Below are positions 1-8,110 of a stretch of DNA of 64,000 bases, one piece after another (within the stretch, counting starts at the first letter, position 1; each line of letters opens with the position of its first letter). A program made the position numbers and the translations under genes. Under the pieces are notes generated by a model. That model was not told where the DNA came from, searched no databases, and saw nothing but the letters and a program-made list of their open reading frames with translations. Source of the DNA: DASUPK01 sp963804595 (GTDB lineage Bacteria; Actinomycetota; Thermoleophilia; Solirubrobacterales; 70-9); NCBI GenBank assembly GCA_963804595.1, contig CAWDQZ010000019.1:216084-280083 (forward strand), read 5' to 3'.

Positions 1-4
1 CCCG

Positions 5-694
5 ATGAGCGGAAACGGGCGCGCCATCGGCGACGCGGTGGCCGCCCGGAGGCGGACCAACGTGATCGCGGGACTGCGTGGCATGCGGCGCGGACCAGAG
101 CGCTCGGCCGGAACGGAGCTGGGCGGCGACGGACCCGGCCGCGGCGAGGAGCGGTGCGATCTGTGCGGGGTCGGCATCCCCTCCGAACACGAGCACCTGC
201 TCCATCTCGGCGAGCGGAGGATCCTCTGCGCCTGTGCGACCTGCTGGGCCCAGCGCTCGGGTGATCCCGAGCTGCGGCCGACCGGCAGCCGCGTGGTCTG
301 GCTGGACGACTTCGAGCTGCCCGGAGAGGTCTGGGCGAGGCTCGAGGTGCCGATAGGTCTCGCCTTCTTCATGCGGAGCAGCTCGGTCGGGGGGATGGTC
401 GCCATGTATCCCAGCCCGGCCGGCGCCACCGAGTCCGAGCTCAAGCTCGACGCCTGGGAGGACTTGCGGGCGCTCAATCCCGAACTGGACTCGCTCGAGC
501 CGGACGCGGAGGCGCTGGTCGTCAATCGGATCTCCGAGCCTCCCGCATACGTGATCGCGCCGATCGACGAGTGCTACGGCCTGGTGGGGGCGGTCAAGGT
601 CAGCTGGGAGGGGATCTCGGGTGGAGACGCCATCGAGCGCGCCGTTCCGACCTTCTTCGAGCGTCTTCGGCAACGCTCGCGGAAGCCGCGATGA
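5..694 (+). CDS. DUF5947-type hydrogenase-locus protein
   Basis: A soluble 229-residue protein whose central part carries a cysteine/histidine cluster: C51-x2-C54, a histidine-rich stretch around 62-67, then C75, C77 and C80. This matches my recollection of the DUF5947 family, found beside group 1h [NiFe]-hydrogenase genes; a rubredoxin-like or metal-handling role is only an inference. It overlaps the next gene by 4 bp (ATGA), so it belongs to the same operon. The frame is open to the window's left edge, so the true start could lie upstream of the ATG used here. Confidence 0.75.
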   Translation: MSGNGRAIGDAVAARRRTNVIAGLRGMRRGPERSAGTELGGDGPGRGEERCDLCGVGIPSEHEHLLHLGERRILCACATCWAQRSGDPELRPTGSRVVWLDDFELPGEVWARLEVPIGLAFFMRSSSVGGMVAMYPSPAGATESELKLDAWEDLRALNPELDSLEPDAEALVVNRISEPPAYVIAPIDECYGLVGAVKVSWEGISGGDAIERAVPTFFERLRQRSRKPR

Positions 695-1446
695 GCGAGC
701 GGCTCGAGGAGATGGCCGGGGGCGGTGCCCCGCGCCCGCGTCCGCCGGAGGTCGATGCCGACACGGCGGAGCGGGGGGAGCCGGAAACCTCCCCCCGGCC
801 CGGCGAGCCGGGGCTACAGCTGACGGTCACGGGAGTCGAGGCGATCCCGCACGCCGCCGCGCCGACGCTCGCTTTCACGCTCGAGGTCAGCGACCGGTCC
901 GGCCGCGAGGTCTTCATGGCCGGCCTCAGCGTCCAGATCCAGATCGAGCCGGCGAAGCGCACCTATGGCGATGCGGAGCGTGCGAAGCTGACCGAGCTGT
1001 TCGGCGACCCGCACCGCTGGGCGACCACGGCGCAGCGGATGCACTGGACGAGCGAGAGCGTGCTGCTTCCGTCGTTCACCGGATCCACCACGGCTCGGAT
1101 CGAGGTGCTCTGCAATTACGACGTGGAGCTCGCTGGCGCGAAGTACTTCCACTCCGTCACCGAGGGCGAGATTCCGCTCGCCTTCCACTTCAACGGCAGC
1201 GTCTACTACTCGGGCGACGAGGGACGGCTGCAGATCGTGCAGGTCCCCTGGGACACGACCGCGGACTTCAAGATGCCCGCCTCGACCTGGCGGGACATGA
1301 TCGACTCCTACTACCCGTTCCGCGGCTGGGTGCCGGTCCACCGGGACACCCTCGACGCCCTCCAGCGGCTCAAGGCCAGGCTCGGAGCACCGACCTTCGA
1401 CGCCGCGATCAGCGAGCTGCTCGCGAAGGAGAGCTTCGATGAATGA
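691..1446 (+). CDS. DUF6084-type hydrogenase-locus protein
   Basis: A 251-residue protein with no transmembrane segment. The first 45 residues are low-complexity and proline/glutamate-rich; the rest is a compact beta-rich domain with many aromatic residues. It resembles the DUF6084 family, which in actinobacteria sits next to DUF5947 in high-affinity hydrogenase clusters; the molecular function is unknown. The start at 691 overlaps the upstream stop (ATGA), and an upstream in-frame ATG at 571 would run deep into the preceding gene and is not used. Confidence 0.75.
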   Translation: MSERLEEMAGGGAPRPRPPEVDADTAERGEPETSPRPGEPGLQLTVTGVEAIPHAAAPTLAFTLEVSDRSGREVFMAGLSVQIQIEPAKRTYGDAERAKLTELFGDPHRWATTAQRMHWTSESVLLPSFTGSTTARIEVLCNYDVELAGAKYFHSVTEGEIPLAFHFNGSVYYSGDEGRLQIVQVPWDTTADFKMPASTWRDMIDSYYPFRGWVPVHRDTLDALQRLKARLGAPTFDAAISELLAKESFDE

Positions 1447-2632
1447 GGCGATGGAGGAGCTGGTCCGCTCGCTGCTCTACGAGGGCTACGCCCTCTATCC
1501 GTACACGCCCGGTGTCAAGAACGCAACCCCCACCCCGTTCGGGATCGTCTATCCGCCGACCTACGCGGAGGCCCAGCCGGCGGCCTTCTCGATGCTCAGG
1601 CTGGAGGCGGTGCTCGAGGGCGGCCCCGGGGACCGGATCACCGGCAAGGTGCTCTTCCTGCAGGCCACCGGCGAGCGTCACGAGGCCGGCGAGCGCTTCC
1701 TCGAGCTCGGGCCTCTCACCCTGGCGGAGCTGGCCCGCAGCCCCGTTCGCGAGACCTTCGGCTTCCCGATGGACGAAGGGGAGCTCTGCGGCCGGGCCGC
1801 CATGCGCGCCGAGCTGCTCTCGCCCACGCTCGCCCGAATCCGCCTCTGCGTGCACAACGAGACCGAGATGGCCGGCGACCCGGCGGCTGTCGCGCGTGGG
1901 GAGGCCCTTCGTCACAGCCTGATCTCGACCCATCCGGTGCTCGAAGCCGAGGGCGGCCGCTTCGTCTCGCCGCTCGAGCGCCACGGCCCGGAGGGAGAGG
2001 CGGCGCTCGCCAGCGAGCCGATCAACACCTTTCCCGTGCTGCTGGGTGAGGAAGACCGAGCGGTGCTGGGCGCGGCGATCGTGCTGCCGGACCATCCAGA
2101 GTTGGCTCCGGAGAGCCTCGGGAACCTGTTCGACAACACCGAGATCGAGGAGGCGCTGCTGCTCCACGTCCACGCCCTCAGCGACGAGGAGAGGAAGGAG
2201 ATCGCCGCGCGCGACCCGGCCGTCCGGGAGATGATCGAGCGGGCCGAGTCGACCACCGGTGACGAGATCCTGGGCCTGCACGGACGGCTTACCTACACGG
2301 AGCCCGAGACCGAGGGGCAGGCGCCGGCCAATGGCAGCCCGCCGAAGCCGCCACCCGGCCTCGACGAAGTCCAGGGCGAGAAGGAGATCGCCGCCGCGGG
2401 GACCACGGTTCGCCTCGGCGACAAGATCGTGCTGCGGCCCGGAACCGACGGTGACGTCTACGACAAGATCCTCGACGGCCGCACGGCTACCGTCGAGCGC
2501 ATCTACCGCGGCTACGACGAGCGCGTGTACCTGGGCGTCACCGTCGACGACGATCCCGGCCAGGAGCTGCTCCGCGAGACGGGGCGCTTCCTCTTCTTCT
2601 TCGCGGACGAGGTCGAGCCGGTCTCGAGATGA
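1439..2632 (+). CDS. conserved hydrogenase-cluster protein, function unknown
   Basis: A 397-residue soluble protein that I cannot assign to a named family. Residues 1-300 form one domain starting with a YPYTPG segment. After a proline-rich linker near 310-320, the C-terminal 75 residues form a small beta-rich module with the pattern LRPGTDGDVYDKILDGR. Its start overlaps the DUF6084 stop by 8 bp and its end overlaps the maturation protease by 4 bp, so it is translated within the hydrogenase operon. A role in cofactor assembly or in handling an extra hydrogenase partner is an inference from position only. Confidence 0.7.
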   Translation: MNEAMEELVRSLLYEGYALYPYTPGVKNATPTPFGIVYPPTYAEAQPAAFSMLRLEAVLEGGPGDRITGKVLFLQATGERHEAGERFLELGPLTLAELARSPVRETFGFPMDEGELCGRAAMRAELLSPTLARIRLCVHNETEMAGDPAAVARGEALRHSLISTHPVLEAEGGRFVSPLERHGPEGEAALASEPINTFPVLLGEEDRAVLGAAIVLPDHPELAPESLGNLFDNTEIEEALLLHVHALSDEERKEIAARDPAVREMIERAESTTGDEILGLHGRLTYTEPETEGQAPANGSPPKPPPGLDEVQGEKEIAAAGTTVRLGDKIVLRPGTDGDVYDKILDGRTATVERIYRGYDERVYLGVTVDDDPGQELLRETGRFLFFFADEVEPVSR

Positions 2633-3201
2633 GCCAACCCGCCGAACACGAGCCGCGGATGCCCGACGTCGCCGAGCTCACCGAGCCCGAGCTCCCGGAC
2701 ATGGAGAAGCAGATCCTCGTCGCCGGCGTCGGCAATGCCTGGCTCGGCGACGACGGCTTCGGGGGCCACGTGGTCAGCCGGCTGCTCGAACTTGGTGTGC
2801 CCCCCGGGGTCCAGGTCCAGGACTTCGGCTCCGGCGGCCTCGACCTCGCCTACGAGGTGATGCGCGGCTACCACGCCATGGTCCTGGTCGATGTCAGTCG
2901 GCAGGGGGGCGAGGCGGGGGACATCTACGTGATCGAGCCGGACCCGGCGGACTTCAAGCCGATCCAGGACGGCGAGGCGATCAGCCCGCACGGCATGGAC
3001 CCGGGGACGGTCCTGCGATTCGTGAAGACGGTGCACGGCTGGCCCGGCAAGGTCGTGGTGGTCGGCTGCGAGCCCGCCGATGTCGAGAGCGTCGCGATGG
3101 AGCTGTCCGAGCCGGTGAAGGCCGCGGTCGACCGGGCCGCGGCGGTGGTGCTCGAGGAGCTCAATAAGCTGCAATCCGACGCCGCCTACGAGCCCGGCTG
3201 A
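2629..3201 (+). CDS. [NiFe]-hydrogenase maturation endopeptidase (HupD/HybD family, peptidase M52)
   Basis: This family cleaves the C-terminal extension of the hydrogenase large subunit after nickel insertion. The N-terminal motif GVGN is at residues 33-36, followed by DDGFG at 41-45. D88 (in LVDVS) and H121 (in SPHGMDP) match the other nickel-binding positions of HybD. The usual glutamate of the first motif is an aspartate here. About 25 residues precede the family start. The gene is translationally coupled to both neighbours. No large-subunit gene is in the window, so the substrate is not visible. Confidence 0.88.
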   Translation: MSQPAEHEPRMPDVAELTEPELPDMEKQILVAGVGNAWLGDDGFGGHVVSRLLELGVPPGVQVQDFGSGGLDLAYEVMRGYHAMVLVDVSRQGGEAGDIYVIEPDPADFKPIQDGEAISPHGMDPGTVLRFVKTVHGWPGKVVVVGCEPADVESVAMELSEPVKAAVDRAAAVVLEELNKLQSDAAYEPG

Positions 3202-3203
3202 CC

Positions 3204-3584
3204 GTGCACGAGCTCTCGCTTGCGACAGGCATCGTCGAGACGGTCATCAAGCACGCGGACGGCCGACCGGTCACCTCGGTCGAGATGCGGATCGGCGCGC
3301 TTCGCCAGGTCGTACCCGAGTCGCTGGACTTCTACTTCGGGATCTGCTCGCGGGACACCCTCTGCGAGGGCGCCACGCTGGAGCACGAGATCATCCCGGC
3401 GCGAATTCGTTGTCGCGCCTGCGGCGAGGAGCGGGAGCTGTCGGAGCCCGACTTCCGCTGCCGGTCCTGCTCCGGCACTGACGTGGAGGTGGTCGCCGGC
3501 ACCGAGTTCGAGGTCGACTCGATCGAGGTGACCGAGGAGACTGCAAACGACCAGAAGGAGGCGGGATGCATCGCACCAAGGTGA
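3204..3584 (+). CDS. hypA: hydrogenase nickel incorporation protein HypA
   Basis: HypA is the nickel chaperone that works with HypB to load the hydrogenase active site. The 126-residue protein starts with MHEL, whose His2 is the conserved nickel ligand, and has a zinc ribbon formed by C70-x2-C73 and C86-x2-C89. It uses a GTG start two bases after the protease stop; an ATG start is not available because the conserved MHEL sequence begins at this GTG. Its 3' end overlaps hypB by 19 bp. Confidence 0.95.
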   Translation: MHELSLATGIVETVIKHADGRPVTSVEMRIGALRQVVPESLDFYFGICSRDTLCEGATLEHEIIPARIRCRACGEERELSEPDFRCRSCSGTDVEVVAGTEFEVDSIEVTEETANDQKEAGCIAPR

Positions 3585-4243
3585 AGGTCGCCGAGGACGC
3601 TCTCGACGCGAACACGACGATCGCCGAGGCGAACCGGCACGACTTCGATCACGCCGGCGTGCGTGTGGTCAACCTGATGTCGGCTCCCGGGGCGGGAAAG
3701 ACGACGCTGCTGGAGGTCGCGATTCCCCAGGTGGAAGCGCGGGTGGGAGTGCTGGAGGGCGACGTCCAGGGCTCGATGGACGCGGACCGGATCGCACACC
3801 TGCATGTCCCGGTGGTTCAGCTCAACACCGACGCGGGATTCGGCGGGGAGTGCCACCTCGACGCGAACATGGTCCGCTCGGCACTGGCGGGATTCGAGCT
3901 CCACGACATCGATCTGCTGGTGATCGAGAACGTCGGCAATCTCGTCTGTCCTGCGGAGTTCCGGGTGGGGGAGGACGCCAGGGCGATGGTCTGCTCGGTA
4001 GCCGAGGGCGAGGACAAGCCGCTCAAGTACCCGCTGATGTTCCGTGCCTGCGAGCTGGTGGTGATCAACAAGATCGACCTCATCCCTCACCTCGACTACG
4101 ACCTCGACAAGCTGCGGCACAACCTCGAGTCGGTCAATCCGGACGCCGAGGTGATCGAATGCAGCGCCCGGACTGGAGAGGGAACCGAGGCGTTCGAGCG
4201 GTGGATGTCGGCGGTGGCGGCGAGGGAGGCCGCCGCGGTTTGA
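3566..4243 (+). CDS. hypB: hydrogenase nickel incorporation GTPase HypB
   Basis: A SIMIBI-class GTPase of 225 residues that drives nickel delivery to the hydrogenase large subunit. The P-loop SAPGAGKTT is at residues 39-47. The metal-site C96-H97 pair lies in GGECHLDA and C128 lies in NLVCPAEF. The NKID guanine-recognition motif is also present. The N terminus has no histidine-rich stretch, so this HypB lacks the nickel-storage tail of many homologues. That is notable because a strongly histidine-rich sequence lies 5.5 kb downstream on the Fur-family gene. Confidence 0.95.
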   Translation: MHRTKVKVAEDALDANTTIAEANRHDFDHAGVRVVNLMSAPGAGKTTLLEVAIPQVEARVGVLEGDVQGSMDADRIAHLHVPVVQLNTDAGFGGECHLDANMVRSALAGFELHDIDLLVIENVGNLVCPAEFRVGEDARAMVCSVAEGEDKPLKYPLMFRACELVVINKIDLIPHLDYDLDKLRHNLESVNPDAEVIECSARTGEGTEAFERWMSAVAAREAAAV

Positions 4244-5442
4244 CCGTCGCGGCGGCAGGGCGGCTGGATTCCCTGCTCGCGGAGAGAACCGAGGCCAACC
4301 GCGCCTTCTTCGAGGAGCGCGCAGAGGATGTGGCGCGCTGCTGCCACCGCATGGCAGAACGTTTCGCGAGGGGCGGCCGGCTGGTCGCCTTCGGATCCTC
4401 TCCGGCCGCCCGCTCCGACGTCCGCCACGTGGCCGTCGAGTTCGTGCACCCGGTGATCGTCGGCAAGCGGGCACTGCCCGCGATCGGCCTCTCACGCGAG
4501 GGCGGCCCGCTGACGACTCAGGCCGACCTGATCGCCGAGCCGGACGACATCGCGATCGGATTCGGTACGGATGAGCCGGACGCGGAGGAGACGGTCGAGG
4601 CGCTGGCCCTGGCGAGGCGGCGCGGCTGCCAGACGATCTCCTTCTCTCCCGCCGGAGCGGAGTGGGAGTTCGAGCCGCCGTCCGACGACCCGTTCGTGCG
4701 GCAGGAGCTCGCCGAGACGCTCTACCACGTGCTCTGGGAGCTCGTCCATGTGTTCTTCGATCACCGCGGCCTGCTCGAGGGACGGGAGACGGGACCGGTT
4801 CACGACACCGGCGCCTCCAGCTTTCTCTACCCCTTCCTCTCCGAGGGCGAGACGGGCCTGGAGGAGGTGATCGAGGACGTCCGCTCGAACGTCGTGATGA
4901 AGGCGGAGGAGGTCGGCGATCTCAGGGAGCGCACAATCGCGGGATCCCGGGAGGTGCTGGTGCAGACCGCGGAGGCGCTGCGCTCGACCTTCGACCATGG
5001 CGGCAAGGCGCTGGTCTTCGGCAACGGCGGATCGGCGACCGACTCCATGGATCTCGTCGCGGACCTGCGCTCCGCCCCCCAGGGCTGGCCGGCTCGCCCC
5101 GCCCTCGATCTGACCGAGGACCCGTCGATTCTCACGGCGATCGCCAACGACATCGGCGTGGACGCGATCTTCCTCCGGCAGGTGATCGCGTACGGGCGCG
5201 AGGGAGACGCCGCGATCGCGATCTCCACCAGCGGCAACTCGCTCAATCTGATCGAGGCCCTTGGCGAGGCCAGGAAGCGGAAGCTCGTGACCATCGCCCT
5301 GGTCGGATACGACGGAGGGCGGATCGGGGACGAGGGTCTCGCCGATCACGTCATCGTCTCGCCCTCCCAGCACATCCCGCGGATCCAGGAGGCCCAGGCG
5401 AGCGCGTACCACGCGCTGCGTGAGCTGATCGAGCTGGGATGA
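4240..5442 (+). CDS. double-SIS-domain protein in the hyp operon (GmhA-like)
   Basis: A 400-residue protein with two sugar-isomerase (SIS) folds. The first spans roughly residues 40-180 and looks degenerate. The second, 225-390, has GmhA-like motifs GNGGSATDSMD and STSGNS that normally bind phosphosugars. A TTG start at 4240 overlaps the hypB stop and keeps the protein in step with the conserved N-terminal helix. It overlaps hypF by 4 bp. SIS proteins between hypB and hypF are known from actinobacterial hydrogenase clusters, but their task in maturation is not established. Confidence 0.8.
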   Translation: MTVAAAGRLDSLLAERTEANRAFFEERAEDVARCCHRMAERFARGGRLVAFGSSPAARSDVRHVAVEFVHPVIVGKRALPAIGLSREGGPLTTQADLIAEPDDIAIGFGTDEPDAEETVEALALARRRGCQTISFSPAGAEWEFEPPSDDPFVRQELAETLYHVLWELVHVFFDHRGLLEGRETGPVHDTGASSFLYPFLSEGETGLEEVIEDVRSNVVMKAEEVGDLRERTIAGSREVLVQTAEALRSTFDHGGKALVFGNGGSATDSMDLVADLRSAPQGWPARPALDLTEDPSILTAIANDIGVDAIFLRQVIAYGREGDAAIAISTSGNSLNLIEALGEARKRKLVTIALVGYDGGRIGDEGLADHVIVSPSQHIPRIQEAQASAYHALRELIELG

Positions 5443-7703
5443 GCGTCGGCGCCCGGCAGCGGCTGCGCGTGCGGGTGGAGGGGACCGTGCAGGGTGTGGG
5501 CTTCCGTCCTTTCGTCTACAGGGTCGCCACCGAGCTCGGACTGGCGGGCTGGGTGCTGAACGATTCGCGCGGCGTGCTGATCGAGGCCGAGGGCGAGAGG
5601 AATGCCCTGGACGCCCTGCTCGATCGGATGCGCACGGACGCTCCTCCGCTCGCGATCGTCGAGCGGATCGCCGACGAGTCCGTGGCGGCGACCGGCGAGA
5701 CGGACTTCTGCATCACCGAGAGCGCGGATGGCGGCGATGCCGACGCGGCCGTCTCCCCCGACGTGGCGACCTGCGACGACTGCCTCGCCGAGCTCTTCGA
5801 CCCCGCCGACCGTCGCCACCGCTACCCGTTCACGAACTGCACCAATTGCGGTCCGCGGTTCACCATCGTCCGCGGGGTGCCCTACGACCGCCCCCTGACG
5901 ACGATGGCCTCGTTCGTGATGTGCGCGCGCTGCAGGGCGGAGTACGAGGACCCGCTCGACCGGCGCTTTCATGCCCAGCCCAACGCGTGCCCCGATTGCG
6001 GCCCGTCCCTTCGCCTCGTCGACCGTGCCGGCCGGCTGCTCGCCGACGGCAATGAGGGCACGCTCGAGGCGGCGGTCCTGGCGCTGGCGGAGGGGAGCAT
6101 CGTCGCGGTCAAGGGGCTCGGCGGATATCACCTCGCCTGTCGCGCCGACGACGAGTCCGTGGTGGCCGAGCTGCGCGCCCGCAAGCACCGCGAGGACAAG
6201 CCCTTCGCCCTGATGGCGCCGTCCGCCGAGTCCGCTCTGGAGCTGGTCGAGCTCGACGACGCCGCTGGCGCGCTGCTCACGTCGCGGGAACGCCCCATCG
6301 TCCTCGCGCCGCGCCGGCGGGAGGCCCAGGTCGCCCGCTCGGTCGCCCCGGCCTCTCGCGAGCTGGGGGTGATGCTGCCCTACTCGCCGCTCCATCACCT
6401 GCTGCTCGCGGATTCCGGCGCGGCTCTGGTGATGACCAGCGCCAATGTCTCCGACGAGCCGATCGCCTTCCGCGACGACGACGCCCTGGGACGGCTCGGG
6501 GCAATCGCGGACGTCTTCTTGGTCCACGACCGCCCGATCGAGACCCGCACGGACGACTCGGTCGTCCGCGTGGTGTCGAGCCGGCCCCTCTTTCTGCGGC
6601 GCTCGCGGGGATATGTCCCGAGGGACCTGCCGCTGAGGACGCGGCGATCGGTGCTCGCCTGTGGCGCCGAGCTCAAGAGCACCTTCTGCCTCGCGAAGGG
6701 CGAGCGGGCCTGGGTCGGCCACCACATCGGCGACCTGAAGAACTACGAGACGCTCCGCTCCTACACGGAGGGAATCGACCACTTCGAGTCGCTCTTCGCC
6801 GTCGAGCCGGAGCTGGTCGCGCACGATCTGCACCCCGAGTACCTCTCGACCAAGTACGCGCTGGAGCGGGAGGGCGTCGAGACGCTTGGCGTCCAGCATC
6901 ACCACGCTCACCTCGCGGCCTGCCTGGCCGAGCACCGGGAACTGTGTCCAGCGGTCGGGGCGATCTTCGACGGGACCGGCTACGGCATCGATGGGACCGT
7001 GTGGGGAGGGGAGCTCCTGATGGGCGACGCTCGCGACGCCGAGCGCGCCGGGCACCTGTACCCGGTGCGGATGCCGGGTGGGGAGAGGGCGATCAGGCAG
7101 CCCTGGCGGATGGCCTGCTCATGGCTGCTCGAGACACTCGGAGGTCAGCCACCACTCCCTCCGCTGCTCGCTGAGCGGGTCGGCGAGGAGGAGTGGTCCA
7201 AGGTGGCCGAGCTGGCGGGAAGTGGGCTCGCGTCGCCGGTGACCACCAGTGCCGGGCGGCTCTTCGACGCTGTGGCTGCCCTCTGCGGGATCCGACCAGA
7301 GGTGAACTATGAGGGGCAGGCCGCGGTGGAGCTCGAGGCCGCCGCTGAACCGGCGGTCCGTGCTGCCTACCCGCTGCCTGGAACGGAGGTGCTCGACGCC
7401 AGGGAGACGCTCATGGCGATCCTGGCCGATCTCGGGGCGGGCGTGCCTGTGGCGGAGGTGGCCTCGAAGTTCCACAACGCGATGGCCGAGGGCGCCGCTC
7501 GGGCGTGCGTCGATCTCGCCCGGGCCGAGGGGATCGAGCTGGCGGTGCTCTCGGGGGGCGTCTTCCAGAACCGCCTGCTGCTCGAGCGGACCGCCGAAGC
7601 GCTGGAGCGGGCGGGCCTGCGCGTCCTGGTGCCGCGGCTGTTGCCGCCGAACGACGGCGGGGTGGCCTTCGGCCAGGCCGCCGTTGCGGCGGCACGCGGC
7701 TAG
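5439..7703 (+). CDS. hypF: carbamoyltransferase HypF
   Basis: HypF activates carbamoyl phosphate and transfers the carbamoyl group to HypE, the precursor of the cyanide ligands of the NiFe site. Domains in order: acylphosphatase (about 8-95, with VQGVGFRPF), two zinc fingers with C112/C115/C134/C137 and C162/C165/C184/C187, a YrdC-like domain (about 200-385) and a Kae1-like domain to the end, with HHAH near 488 and DGTGYG near 510. At 754 residues it is full length. It ends the overlapping operon and faces a converging gene 7 bp away. Confidence 0.95.
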   Translation: MSVGARQRLRVRVEGTVQGVGFRPFVYRVATELGLAGWVLNDSRGVLIEAEGERNALDALLDRMRTDAPPLAIVERIADESVAATGETDFCITESADGGDADAAVSPDVATCDDCLAELFDPADRRHRYPFTNCTNCGPRFTIVRGVPYDRPLTTMASFVMCARCRAEYEDPLDRRFHAQPNACPDCGPSLRLVDRAGRLLADGNEGTLEAAVLALAEGSIVAVKGLGGYHLACRADDESVVAELRARKHREDKPFALMAPSAESALELVELDDAAGALLTSRERPIVLAPRRREAQVARSVAPASRELGVMLPYSPLHHLLLADSGAALVMTSANVSDEPIAFRDDDALGRLGAIADVFLVHDRPIETRTDDSVVRVVSSRPLFLRRSRGYVPRDLPLRTRRSVLACGAELKSTFCLAKGERAWVGHHIGDLKNYETLRSYTEGIDHFESLFAVEPELVAHDLHPEYLSTKYALEREGVETLGVQHHHAHLAACLAEHRELCPAVGAIFDGTGYGIDGTVWGGELLMGDARDAERAGHLYPVRMPGGERAIRQPWRMACSWLLETLGGQPPLPPLLAERVGEEEWSKVAELAGSGLASPVTTSAGRLFDAVAALCGIRPEVNYEGQAAVELEAAAEPAVRAAYPLPGTEVLDARETLMAILADLGAGVPVAEVASKFHNAMAEGAARACVDLARAEGIELAVLSGGVFQNRLLLERTAEALERAGLRVLVPRLLPPNDGGVAFGQAAVAAARG

Positions 7704-7710
7704 CGACGCC

Positions 7711-8058
7711 TCAGGCCAGCGGGCTCCAACGCGAAGGCCGGCCGGGGCCCAGGGCGCGGCGTGCCGACACCCTGCCGCGCCGGTAGGAGACGGGGTGCGG
7801 GCCCATGGCCCACGGGTGCCAGCCGAGGGTCCCATAGCTTTCCCTCAGGGACGCCTTCAGCTCGCCCCGGTGCTCTCCGCATGCATACCGGGCGCGCCCG
7901 TAGATCCCGTTGCCGGTCCACTGAAGCCAGTGCCCCGGCTCGACGTCGAGGTACTCGCCGAAGAGAAACTCCTGGAGCTGGGCCTCGAGCGCCTTCTCGG
8001 TCTCGCCCTCGGCTCGCACGCCGCAGTGGTCACACCGAAAGATCAGCCGAGTGGGCAC
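7711..8058 (-). CDS. small zinc-ribbon-like protein, unknown
   Basis: A 115-residue protein with a CDHCG motif close to its N terminus and a second C-x2-H pair (CGEH) near residue 70, suggesting one zinc site. The last 25 residues are arginine-rich. I do not recognise the family. The GTG at 8058 is chosen because the sequence directly after it is a typical zinc-ribbon start; an ATG at 8112 would add 18 residues but would abut the divergent permease start. It converges with hypF. Confidence 0.55.
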   Translation of the reverse strand: MPTRLIFRCDHCGVRAEGETEKALEAQLQEFLFGEYLDVEPGHWLQWTGNGIYGRARYACGEHRGELKASLRESYGTLGWHPWAMGPHPVSYRRGRVSARRALGPGRPSRWSPLA

Positions 8059-8110
8059 CCGACCCAAGTTACTCCCGCTGTCAACGGCCCAAGCCTTCTC
8101 TCTTAATGCC

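Noticed and set aside
5346..7055. Long antisense open frame across hypF (569 codons)
   Set aside because: It is a mirror of the hypF reading frame in GC-rich DNA; the translation is low-complexity and hypF is unmistakable on the other strand.
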